Assembly (NCBI GenBank): GCA_964651325.1
Contig: CAZYXP010000024.1
Location: forward strand, 1-28,427
Direction of reading: 5' to 3'
Length of the DNA: 28,427 nucleotides
Origin: JADFOB01 sp964651325
Lineage (GTDB): Bacteria; Planctomycetota; Phycisphaerae; UBA1845
In this document: piece after piece, positions 1-7,320 of the stretch
How the letters are laid out: every line of letters starts with the position of its first letter
How positions within the stretch are numbered: position 1 is the stretch's first letter
Program-made: the position numbers and the translations under genes
Notes under the pieces: model-generated
What the model was told of the DNA's origin: nothing
Database searches by the model: none
Seen by the model: only the letters and a program-made list of their open reading frames with translations

Positions 1-126
1 GGGCTTGCGCCCCGGTGCTCTGATTCAGAGCCGCTGGCGCCAGCCTGCGGACCTTCCGCTGCAGGATGTCACCGGGCTTGCGCCCCGGTGCTCTGATCCA
101 GAGCCGCTGGCGCGAGCCTGCGGACC
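1..126. repeat. Tandem copies of a GC-rich palindromic repeat
   Basis: A 53-nt unit at 1-53 recurs at 74-126 with two mismatches, giving a period of 73 nt. Each copy joins a segment containing GCTTGCGCCCCGGTGCTCTGA to one beginning CAGAGCCGCTGGCGC. The array lies just past the stop codon of the minus-strand CRTAC1 gene, where intergenic palindromic repeats are commonly found. A 29-nt stretch (25-53) is repeated exactly at 18056-18084. The left edge is cut by the window, so more copies may lie outside. Confidence 0.85.
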
Positions 127-127
127 G

Positions 128-145
128 CGCGGGCTGAAGCCCGCG
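128..145. repeat. Hairpin CGCGGGC-TGAA-GCCCGCG
   Basis: A perfect 7-bp stem closes a TGAA tetraloop, 28 nt beyond the stop codon of the minus-strand CRTAC1 gene. There is no T-tract, so it is not a canonical intrinsic terminator, but it could stabilise the transcript 3' end. It abuts the repeat at 1-126. Confidence 0.7.
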
Positions 146-172
146 GCTCGGAACAGGAAGAACAGAAATGCG

Positions 173-2050
173 CTACCGAACGCCGTCCTCGCCCTGCCGG
201 ATCGTGTAGGCGCGGTTTGCCGCCAGATCACGGTGGATGCGTTGTGTGCCGTCGGGCCAGGTAATCGCAAGCTCATCGATGCGGTCATGGCCGCCCAGGC
301 CAACGGTTACGGGCAACTGGGATTGCGAGAGATAGCTGCGCGTAGGCATGACGCGACGGCGCATCGTAAGATCACCCGCCGATACGCGTATGACCGCTCC
401 GATCGCCGACGTGTTGGGCGGATCGGCGACCAAGTGAAACCGAGCCCAATGATGGCCCATGGCTTGGTCGTTTCGTAGCAGCAACGGGCTTCGTCCGACC
501 TGCGTGAGGATCACGTCCAAATCACCATCGCCGTCGATATCGGCCACCGCGCTGCCGCGCCCCACGATGGGCGTCCCCAGATCGCCGGCGGCGGCTCTTG
601 AAACCGGGACAAAGCATCCACGCGAGCCCGGACCGCAGTTCCAAAACAACTGCGCCGATTGCTGATAATGCTGGCTTGGCTGAACGAGGTTGATCGCCTC
701 TTCCAGGTGGCCGTTGGCCTGAAGCAAATCCAATCGACCGTCCAGATCGTAGTCGAAGAGCGTCACGCCAAACGAAAGCATGAGCCGGGTCGGCGCGCCG
801 ATTCCTTCACCTATGGCTTCGTCGGCGAAGAGCGTCGATTCGCCCTGCGACACGTAGAGCGAGGTCATTTCGTTTGCGAAGTTGCCGATGAAAAATCCCA
901 AGGCGTCGTCATTGCGATAGTAGGCGGCGTCGATGCCCATGGCTCCGGTTGCGCTGCCATTTCGATCAAACGCCAGGCCGAATTCGACGCCGCGCTCGGC
1001 GAATGTGCCGTCGCGGTTGTTGTGCAGCAGGAAGTTTTGAACCGTGTCGTTGGCGACGAACAGATCCAGCCAGCCGTCTAGATCCAGATCCACCGGCACG
1101 GCCCCTAGCGCTTTGCCCACGGGCCGCCCCGTAGCGGGATTGGCGATGTGCAGGCCAGCGGCGCGTGAAACATCCTCGAAAACTTCGTCCCCATTGTTTC
1201 GGTAGAGGTGAGAATACGTCCCTTCGAAGTTCATCGGCGGACCATACGCGCGGCCGACGCCCACGAGCTTGTAATCCACTTCGAAATCAATCTCGCGAGA
1301 CCAACGGACGTATTGGCCGACGTACAGATCCAAATCGCCGTCGTGGTCGTAATCGAAGAAGGTCGCGCACGTGCTCCACGCCTCGTCGGAGCCGGCCACG
1401 CCCGCCGTGGAGGTGATATCCTCGAAGCGTCCGCCGCGGTTGACGAAGAGATGATCCCGCCCGACGGCGGTCACGAAGAAGTCGATCGCCGAGTCACCAT
1501 TGAAATCACCCACCGCAACGCCCATGCCGTACATGGACGTGTCTAGCCCCGCCGCATGGGTAACGTCTGAAAACGCGCCGGTGCAATCGTTTTGGTAGAG
1601 CGCCATGGTTGGAGGCGGTTGATCCGGCTTTGCGTCACCCGGCCAGGGCATGGAATTGATCAAGAGCAAGTCCTGATCGCCATCGCCGTCGTAATCCAAG
1701 AACGCCACGCCGCCGCCCATCGTCTCAGGAAGAAGCTTGTCACCTGCTGCCCCGTTGACGTGAACGAATGAAATCCCCGCAGAACGCGTGACATCGTCAA
1801 ACCGAACGTCGGGGGGATCGGCGGCCGCCCCAACGGTTCGGGGCGGAGCGACTGCCACCGCCGCCGGCGCTTCGCCCGACTCCTCCGGTTGCATCCAAAG
1901 AAACGCAGCCAGCGCAACCACACCTACTCCGGCCAACACGACCAGTGACCAGTTGAATGCCTTGCCGATGATCGCATCGTCGGCGGCCACGAGCTCCTCT
2001 TCGTGTTGCGGTTTCTGATCGTGCGGATCGCCGGGGCCTGGATCACTCAT
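173..2050 (-). CDS. CRTAC1-family protein with FG-GAP repeats and ASPIC/UnbV domain
   Basis: This 625-aa protein has one N-terminal membrane segment (about 34-52). An extracytoplasmic beta-propeller follows, with Asp-rich calcium-type motifs at 119-127, 182-190, 233-241, 321-329, 433-441 and 504-512. The C-terminus (about 549-620) fits an ASPIC/UnbV domain: it has IGAVIRV, SYLSQSQ, a GLGG stretch and ITWPDGT. The family is common in environmental bacteria and its biochemical role is poorly defined. The start at 2050 (MSDPGPGDPH) was preferred to the longer frame because it overlaps the end of the upstream cytochrome gene by 8 bp (ATGAGTGA), which implies translational coupling. The upstream partner suggests that it sits near a periplasmic electron-transfer protein. 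The family call is firm; the function is inferred. Confidence 0.9.
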   Translation of the reverse strand: MSDPGPGDPHDQKPQHEEELVAADDAIIGKAFNWSLVVLAGVGVVALAAFLWMQPEESGEAPAAVAVAPPRTVGAAADPPDVRFDDVTRSAGISFVHVNGAAGDKLLPETMGGGVAFLDYDGDGDQDLLLINSMPWPGDAKPDQPPPTMALYQNDCTGAFSDVTHAAGLDTSMYGMGVAVGDFNGDSAIDFFVTAVGRDHLFVNRGGRFEDITSTAGVAGSDEAWSTCATFFDYDHDGDLDLYVGQYVRWSREIDFEVDYKLVGVGRAYGPPMNFEGTYSHLYRNNGDEVFEDVSRAAGLHIANPATGRPVGKALGAVPVDLDLDGWLDLFVANDTVQNFLLHNNRDGTFAERGVEFGLAFDRNGSATGAMGIDAAYYRNDDALGFFIGNFANEMTSLYVSQGESTLFADEAIGEGIGAPTRLMLSFGVTLFDYDLDGRLDLLQANGHLEEAINLVQPSQHYQQSAQLFWNCGPGSRGCFVPVSRAAAGDLGTPIVGRGSAVADIDGDGDLDVILTQVGRSPLLLRNDQAMGHHWARFHLVADPPNTSAIGAVIRVSAGDLTMRRRVMPTRSYLSQSQLPVTVGLGGHDRIDELAITWPDGTQRIHRDLAANRAYTIRQGEDGVR

Positions 2051-4919
2051 GAGTTGCAACCTTGTTCGGTGGTTCATCCAAGCCAAACGCCCCATCGCGT
2101 TGCAGATCGTAAATGACGATGGCTTCGGCGGCGTGATTGGCGGCCGGGCTCTTACGCCGGGCGGCCGCGAACGCGCGATCCCGCGCGTTGTCGTCCGGCT
2201 TATACTTCGCATGCAATTTCCGATGATGCGCCGCTATCTCTTTTTCACCCATCTGGGCGTAGATCTGACCAAGATTGTAATGGGCGGTCGTGTTTTCGGG
2301 ATCAATCTCAAGGGTGCGGGTAAACCATGTGATGGCTTCTAGCCGCATCTGATTTCGGAGCGGCGCTTGCTGCGGATCGCGGTAGCTCTTGGAGCGTTCG
2401 TAAATCGTCTGGCCGAGTTCATTGAGCAGGCGGTAGTCCAGCGAGAAATCGAACGCGCGACGGCGCGTTTCCTCCGTATCCATGGTGACGATGCTGCGAA
2501 AGTCGGCGATGGCCTCGTCGAGAAAGCCGTTTTGCTTGTTGACCAGCCCGGTGAACCACGCCACGGTCCAAGGCGGCGCGGGGGGATCAAACGCGGCGGC
2601 CGCTCCGAGCGCGCGTACCGCCTCATCAAGCCGCCCCTCTTTGAAATAGACGCGGGCGCGGTTGACCGGTCCATCGGGGCGCCCGAGTCGCTCGACCTCG
2701 GCGAACGCCGCCTCTGCCTGGCGCAATTCACCGCGATTGGCGCCTTGATTTCCCTTGCGCAGCAGGCCGATGCCGTAGTCGTTGAACCGCTGCCATGGCA
2801 CAATCTCGGATGGTTCGTGATTGCCCGGAACCGCCCCACCGCCGCCATCACCTGTCCCTATGGGAAACGTCACCCGGTCTGTCGCGAGCGTCATGATGGG
2901 AAGATCATTGCCCACAAACGCGTCGCCTTGGAAATAACTCATATACAGCGTATCGAACTTGCGGAACCGCAGCGCCACGTCCACGGTGATCGGTCCCGAA
3001 ACGTCCTCGGGCAGGCTCAGCGCGTAGTGCACCACATCCCCGGCGCCGGGTGGAATCTGATGGTTATACAAGGCTACGAAGATGTCCTCAGCGTTGCGCC
3101 GGTCTATCCTATTGCCTTCGCGATCGATCACATAGGCGCTGACGAAGTGAGACCAGGGATCGACCGCCCCATCGGTCGGATCCATCCCGCCGCTTCGGCC
3201 GATCACACGATCGCCGGCGCGCACGGTCACGTCCAGCCATATCTCGTTGGAATCCGTCGTGCCCTCCGTAAACAGGTGCCCCATCTTGACCGTTCTAATC
3301 ACGGTTTCGATCAGGTAGGTAGCGCCGGGCTTGAGGATCGGCACGTCCGGGCGAATCGGCGCGGTCAGCGGCGAATCGATGGTTCCCCCCTCCTTGATCC
3401 CGAAGATGTCGACGCGCATCACGCCTTCATTGAACGCCGCATGCTTCCGGATCGCCCAATCCGGAGCGCCGAGCAAATGGCCCAGGGCCGTGTTGGCCGA
3501 CGGGAACTGATGGTTGTGGACGCTGAGCACGCCGGATTCGTCGAAGTCTTGAGCGCCGAAGTCCTCGGAAGGTTCCAACGGCATGTGGCAGTTGTTGCAG
3601 TTGGGCTCCGCCTTTTCGGGATAGTAGAAGCTCGACACACCGTGACCCGACACGCCGGAAAGCAGAAACGAATCGTAATGATTCTGACCGCGTAGCCATT
3701 TGTAGTTGTTGAGCTCCTCGGGCAGATGCACCTTGTGGCATCCGCTGCAAAACTCGGGCTCTTTGTGCAGCGGCTTGAGAAACACCTTCTTGTGGAACGC
3801 GGGCTTGGCCTTGACGAGTTGCCGATTGACCCACCTTAATAGCGGTGATTCGCTGAAGGTAAATGGATAGTGCGCCGGCTCGTCGATCGTGAAGTCGCCA
3901 TTGCCACGCGGACTGTTGATCTTGGTGATCGCGTGGCAGACCGAGCAGGTCACGCCCGCCTGCGCGGCGGCGTCCGAAGTCAGATCGTACGCCGGATCGT
4001 CGAACTTGGGATCGTCGAACGCGCCGCTGAAGAATGGGACCGGATCGTGGCAACCGGCGCAGAATCGAGAGCCTTGCACGTTGCCATCCCGCGCGAACAG
4101 CGCCTTGCGCGTGTTCAGCACGGAGAACAGGTACGCCGGATTGTTGAACGAGCTGAACCGATGCGCGCTGTGCGACCAGGACTCATGGTCATCCTCGTGG
4201 CATTCCTTGCAATACTCATCCTGCATGAGCGTGATTTCAGGAATGAAATTTCCGCTGGCCGTGCGCGAAAGCGATGGGAAGAAGTATTGCTCGCCGGATT
4301 GGGGACCGACAACATCCCACTGTCGCGGATCTTGTGAGTGAAAGAGCATCATCACAACAGCAAACGCGCCGGCCGCCCCCGCCCAAGTTGCGCCCACCTT
4401 CCATTTGATGCGTTTGCCCGCCAACCGGTGCAACACGAACAGCCAGACCACCAACAGCGGCGTTAGAACGTGCAGCCAGTAGGCCGTGCTCCGCGCAACA
4501 GGGTTTTTAACATCGATGCGAATCGAGCCGATGTCCAAGCGCGTCAGCACCAAACCGCTAACCAGAAGCACGGAAGCCACCACCAGCAGCCCGTACCCCA
4601 CGCGCACGGCGCGACGGTTCTTCCTGTTGTACGTGTTCTTGGTGTGAACCACTCCGAACGCGATAAACGGGGGCACAATCAACAGGCCCAAGACCAGATG
4701 GATCAGAAACATGTACTGATAGAAGTAGTTTTGATACGTGAGCTTGGTGACCCACTCCAGCATCGTGATGCTTGCCAGATAGACACTATTGACGCCCAAC
4801 ACCGCAAACAACGCAAACAGGACGATCAGGAGCTTGCCCAATCGTGGCCCGATCGCGGGCACGTAGCGCACGCGACGTGGCGGGCCAGCCTTGCGAGGTA
4901 CGGGGTTTGGATCGCTCAT
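2043..4919 (-). CDS. Membrane-anchored multihaem cytochrome c with TPR domain
   Basis: This 958-aa protein has five predicted membrane helices (about 28-50, 69-91, 108-126, 147-167, 175-193). Five CXXCH haem-c motifs follow, starting at 237, 287, 325, 391 and 441, then a beta-rich region and C-terminal TPRs (about 735-930). Charge distribution puts the haem region in the periplasm. Helix 2 carries His74 and His92 and helix 4 carries His150 and His164, positioned as in bis-His b-haem helices; the b-haem assignment is my inference. The likely role is electron transfer from the quinone pool or membrane to a periplasmic partner. The start MSDPNPVPRK was chosen because it leaves a short Arg/Lys-rich leader before helix 1 and has GGAAG 9 nt upstream. 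It overlaps the downstream CRTAC1 gene by 8 bp. The c-type multihaem call is secure; the substrate is unknown. Confidence 0.9.
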   Translation of the reverse strand: MSDPNPVPRKAGPPRRVRYVPAIGPRLGKLLIVLFALFAVLGVNSVYLASITMLEWVTKLTYQNYFYQYMFLIHLVLGLLIVPPFIAFGVVHTKNTYNRKNRRAVRVGYGLLVVASVLLVSGLVLTRLDIGSIRIDVKNPVARSTAYWLHVLTPLLVVWLFVLHRLAGKRIKWKVGATWAGAAGAFAVVMMLFHSQDPRQWDVVGPQSGEQYFFPSLSRTASGNFIPEITLMQDEYCKECHEDDHESWSHSAHRFSSFNNPAYLFSVLNTRKALFARDGNVQGSRFCAGCHDPVPFFSGAFDDPKFDDPAYDLTSDAAAQAGVTCSVCHAITKINSPRGNGDFTIDEPAHYPFTFSESPLLRWVNRQLVKAKPAFHKKVFLKPLHKEPEFCSGCHKVHLPEELNNYKWLRGQNHYDSFLLSGVSGHGVSSFYYPEKAEPNCNNCHMPLEPSEDFGAQDFDESGVLSVHNHQFPSANTALGHLLGAPDWAIRKHAAFNEGVMRVDIFGIKEGGTIDSPLTAPIRPDVPILKPGATYLIETVIRTVKMGHLFTEGTTDSNEIWLDVTVRAGDRVIGRSGGMDPTDGAVDPWSHFVSAYVIDREGNRIDRRNAEDIFVALYNHQIPPGAGDVVHYALSLPEDVSGPITVDVALRFRKFDTLYMSYFQGDAFVGNDLPIMTLATDRVTFPIGTGDGGGGAVPGNHEPSEIVPWQRFNDYGIGLLRKGNQGANRGELRQAEAAFAEVERLGRPDGPVNRARVYFKEGRLDEAVRALGAAAAFDPPAPPWTVAWFTGLVNKQNGFLDEAIADFRSIVTMDTEETRRRAFDFSLDYRLLNELGQTIYERSKSYRDPQQAPLRNQMRLEAITWFTRTLEIDPENTTAHYNLGQIYAQMGEKEIAAHHRKLHAKYKPDDNARDRAFAAARRKSPAANHAAEAIVIYDLQRDGAFGLDEPPNKVATHE

Positions 4920-5332
4920 GTAGATTCGCTTCCAAGGACGCCGCTGCGAACGAGCAACAAGCCTACTTCGCGTTGATCGAAGCGGGTCTGGCCGACACCG
5001 GCGCACCATGCCACGCTACGATTATGCCCTTGCCAGCCACCTGGGCATCGCGATGTACGGCCGATAACCAATCCGAATCGGCCGGGGCGCCACGCACAAT
5101 CGTCGGCTTTGACGCTCTTGGACTGCTGTTCGTCGCGCACTCATTCTAGAGACGGCCCTAGCGCATGACCAGATCGCGGCCCCTTCAGGCTCCGACATAA
5201 CCAATACGCAGGTTTTCACGATTCGCGGCGTTGTTTTTGGGCTGTAATTGTAACGATAAATGGCGTAGAATCCGAAGAAGTGGAGGGGGATTCCACTTGG
5301 GGCTTTCGGAGCGAAATACCAATAGGCAGTCC
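4920..5332. other. Divergent intergenic region, no gene seen
   Basis: The region separates the minus-strand cytochrome operon from the plus-strand beta-helix gene, so it should hold promoters for both. I could not identify a convincing -35/-10 pair in either direction. Short open frames here have no recognisable domains and compositions typical of non-coding GC-rich DNA. The one clear structure is the hairpin at 5278-5298. Confidence 0.6.
5278..5298. repeat. Hairpin in the leader of the beta-helix gene
   Basis: AAGTGGA and TCCACTT form a perfect 7-bp stem around a 7-nt loop (GGGGGAT), ending 34 nt before the ATG at 5333. It could be a 5'-UTR structure or an operator-like dyad. Nothing else in the sequence decides between these. 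Confidence 0.5.
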
Positions 5333-6898
5333 ATGAACACTCGCTTGATCCCGGTTTTGATTTTCTTGGCGTTGGCGTCGAGCCAACAGGCCGCCTCCGC
5401 GGTGGAGGTCATCCACGTCGATGCCAGCGCGACTGACGCGACACGCGATGGCCAGACCTGGTGCAGCGCATTTTCGGACCTTCAACAAGCGCTGGCCACC
5501 ACCATTCCGGGCACAATCTATGAGATTCGCGTTGCCGAGGGGGTTTACACGCCGGCCCAGGCGGGCGGCAATCGCGTGGACAGCTTTCGGCTACAATCCG
5601 GCGTCGCCATACTCGGCGGGTTTTCCGGCTGCGATTCGGCCAATCCGGATCAGCGCAACCCGACCTTGTTCGAATCCATCCTTTCCGGCGACCTCAACGG
5701 CGATGACCTTACCGGCGGGAACGACGCTGAAAACAGCTTTCACGTCGTGTCCGGAAGCGACATCGACGCCACGGCCGTGCTCGATGGGTTCACCATCACG
5801 GCCGCGTACGCGAACGGCTCGAATCCGAGCGACCGCGGCGGTGGCATTTTTCTTTTCCCACTCCCGGCATCGCCGACCATTCGCCGCTGCATCATTCGCG
5901 ACAACCATGTGCTCGCAAAGGGGGCTGGGATGTACGCTTTTGGCGCAACCGCCACGGTGGAACAGTGCCAATTCCTTTCCAACACCTCCAGCGACGGCGG
6001 AGCCGTGTACAACCTCCAGGGTGCGTCTACCTACACGAACTGCGATTTTCGCGACAACATCGCCGACGCCCTCGGTGGCGCGATCTTCAACCTGTCTTCC
6101 GAACCGACGTTTTCCGGTTGCCTGATCTCCGGCAACCAGGCCATTGGCGGGGGCGGAATGCAAAACGCCAACAGCCCGGCCAGGGTGGACGGCTGTATCT
6201 TCTTGGGCAACGTCGCCACGGGCGGCCTGCAACCCAGTGGCGGAGGCATGCTCAATCAATCCAGCGCCCCGCTCATCACCAATTGCTTGTTTGACAACAA
6301 CACCGCGGGCGTGGCGGGCGGCGGGATGCACAACTCGCTGAGCAGCACCGCAAGCGTTCACAATTGCACGTTTGTTCACAACTTGGGCTCTAGCGGAGGC
6401 GGCATATCGAATGGGAATTCGAGCGAAACGTCGATTGCCAGCTCTATTCTGTGGGCCAACGACGACGACTCCGGCGGCGAAACGGCCCAGCTCATGTCCT
6501 TCAGCGGAAGCTTTTCGATCAGTCATACATGCGTTCAAGATCTTCCGACCCTGTACATAGGAAGCGGCAACATCTCGCTTGATCCCCTGTTTCAATTGCA
6601 AGCGGGGCAGGACGGACAGCCTGGGACGCCGGATGACGACCTTCGATTGACGAGCAATTCTCCATGCATTGACGCGGGCGATCCCGCGTCGGAAGCGGTG
6701 GTTGGGAACGTTGATTTGGATGGAAATCAACGCGTTTTCTGCGTAGGAATCGATATGGGCGCGTTCGAGTTCGCCGAGCCTGGGGCGTGTTCTATTGTCG
6801 AAGTGCCGACCCTATCCACCTGGGGGCTGGTGGTGTTGGCGCTGCTTTTCCTGGTGGCCGCCAAGCTCCGGCCCCATCGCGCGAATCAATCCGCGTAG
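5333..6898 (+). CDS. Secreted right-handed beta-helix protein with IPTL-CTERM anchor
   Basis: This 521-aa protein has a signal peptide (MNTRLIPVLIFLALASSQQA, cleavage near ASA). The body (about 60-400) shows the short repeating N-x-A-x-x-G-G-G-(I/M) pattern of parallel beta-helix proteins. Next comes a choice-of-anchor-Q-like segment with NSPCIDAGDP and DLDGNQRV...DMGAFEF. The tail has VPTLSTWGLVVLALLFLVAA followed by basic residues, which matches the IPTL-CTERM sorting signal: a motif, one hydrophobic helix and an Arg/Lys end. Such tails are known to be processed by an exosortase/archaeosortase-type enzyme; none is encoded here. The likely location is the cell surface or outer membrane, possibly in adhesion or polysaccharide binding. 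The Met at 5333 was chosen because it begins the signal peptide. The gene is transcribed convergently with the next one. Confidence 0.88.
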   Translation: MNTRLIPVLIFLALASSQQAASAVEVIHVDASATDATRDGQTWCSAFSDLQQALATTIPGTIYEIRVAEGVYTPAQAGGNRVDSFRLQSGVAILGGFSGCDSANPDQRNPTLFESILSGDLNGDDLTGGNDAENSFHVVSGSDIDATAVLDGFTITAAYANGSNPSDRGGGIFLFPLPASPTIRRCIIRDNHVLAKGAGMYAFGATATVEQCQFLSNTSSDGGAVYNLQGASTYTNCDFRDNIADALGGAIFNLSSEPTFSGCLISGNQAIGGGGMQNANSPARVDGCIFLGNVATGGLQPSGGGMLNQSSAPLITNCLFDNNTAGVAGGGMHNSLSSTASVHNCTFVHNLGSSGGGISNGNSSETSIASSILWANDDDSGGETAQLMSFSGSFSISHTCVQDLPTLYIGSGNISLDPLFQLQAGQDGQPGTPDDDLRLTSNSPCIDAGDPASEAVVGNVDLDGNQRVFCVGIDMGAFEFAEPGACSIVEVPTLSTWGLVVLALLFLVAAKLRPHRANQSA

Positions 6899-6971
6899 GC
6901 GAGCGTTGCTTTTTCGCTAAGGATCGATCCGGTCCGTCGCTCTTGCTGCAGCATCAACGCCGGTCTCTCAT

Positions 6972-7027
6972 TCAGCCTGAAAGGCTGAGCTACAGTAGCC
7001 GTGGGTCCGCCTCAAGCGGACCCACGG
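6972..7027 (+). repeat. Two-hairpin GCTAC element, copy 1
   Basis: Hairpin one is TCAGCC-TGAAA-GGCTGA (6972-6988). The linker GCTAC follows at 6989-6993. Hairpin two (6999-7027) has perfect 12-bp arms, CCGTGGGTCCGC and GCGGACCCACGG, around CTCAA. It starts 73 nt past the stop codon of the beta-helix gene and may end its transcript. Related copies lie at 7140-7193 and 27781-27846. Confidence 0.8.
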
Positions 7028-7139
7028 TCACCGACCCCCTGCGATCTTCGACCCTGTAAAGGTCGGCTCAGCGCCATGTCGCGTACACCCCACGGAATAG
7101 ACGACCCCTTCGGGGTGCGGTCGGTTGGGGTGGTGCGAT

Positions 7140-7193
7140 CCGGGGGCGGCGCGGCGCTTGCCCCCGGCTATTGTAGCACAGGCCTTCAGCCTG
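7140..7193 (-). repeat. Two-hairpin GCTAC element, copy 2 (inverted)
   Basis: Read on the minus strand, hairpin one is CAGGC-TGAAG-GCCTG (7193-7179). GCTAC follows at 7177-7173. Hairpin two (7167-7140) has 8-bp arms, CCGGGGGC and GCCCCCGG. The order and linker match copy 1 although the stem sequences differ, which suggests that structure rather than sequence is conserved. Confidence 0.7.
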
Positions 7194-7320
7194 AAATCAC
7201 AGCCGCCGAAGCCTGCGACCTCAACCGGCGAACCTGCCCTGGCCCCAAACAAATCCTCTTTTTCTCAAGACCGGTATCGTGGCGCATTGCCGCATGAATC
7301 ATCCGGATGACCGACCGGCC

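Larger units (their letters stand above)
6899..7320. other. Convergent intergenic region filled with palindromes
   Basis: The stretch between the 3' ends of the plus-strand beta-helix gene and a minus-strand secreted-protein gene shows no credible coding frame. It holds two facing copies of a two-hairpin element (6972-7027 plus, 7140-7193 minus). It also has smaller dyads, for example ACCCC-TTC-GGGGT near 7105 and CGACC...GGTCG near 7050. The position suits a bidirectional terminator region. Confidence 0.7.

Noticed and set aside
1..126. Possible start of a CRISPR array
   Set aside because: There are only two repeats of 53 nt, each palindromic and rich in dyads, and the intervening 20 nt also resembles sequence at another copy of the family.
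2367..3695. Long plus-strand open frame (442 codons) opposite the cytochrome gene
   Set aside because: It is an antisense shadow of a GC-rich coding sequence. The minus strand carries haem motifs, helices and TPRs, and the plus frame shows no domain.
4916..5140. Small minus-strand open frame upstream of the cytochrome gene
   Set aside because: It has low coding quality and no domain, and it occupies the expected promoter region.
5231..5260. TTGTTT with a possible -10 before the beta-helix gene
   Set aside because: At the correct 17-nt spacing the -10 candidate is a poor match, so no promoter is claimed.
5591..6730. Long minus-strand open frame (379 codons) opposite the beta-helix gene
   Set aside because: The plus-strand gene has a signal peptide, repeats and a sorting tail, whereas the antisense frame is rich in Arg, Ala and Val without motifs.
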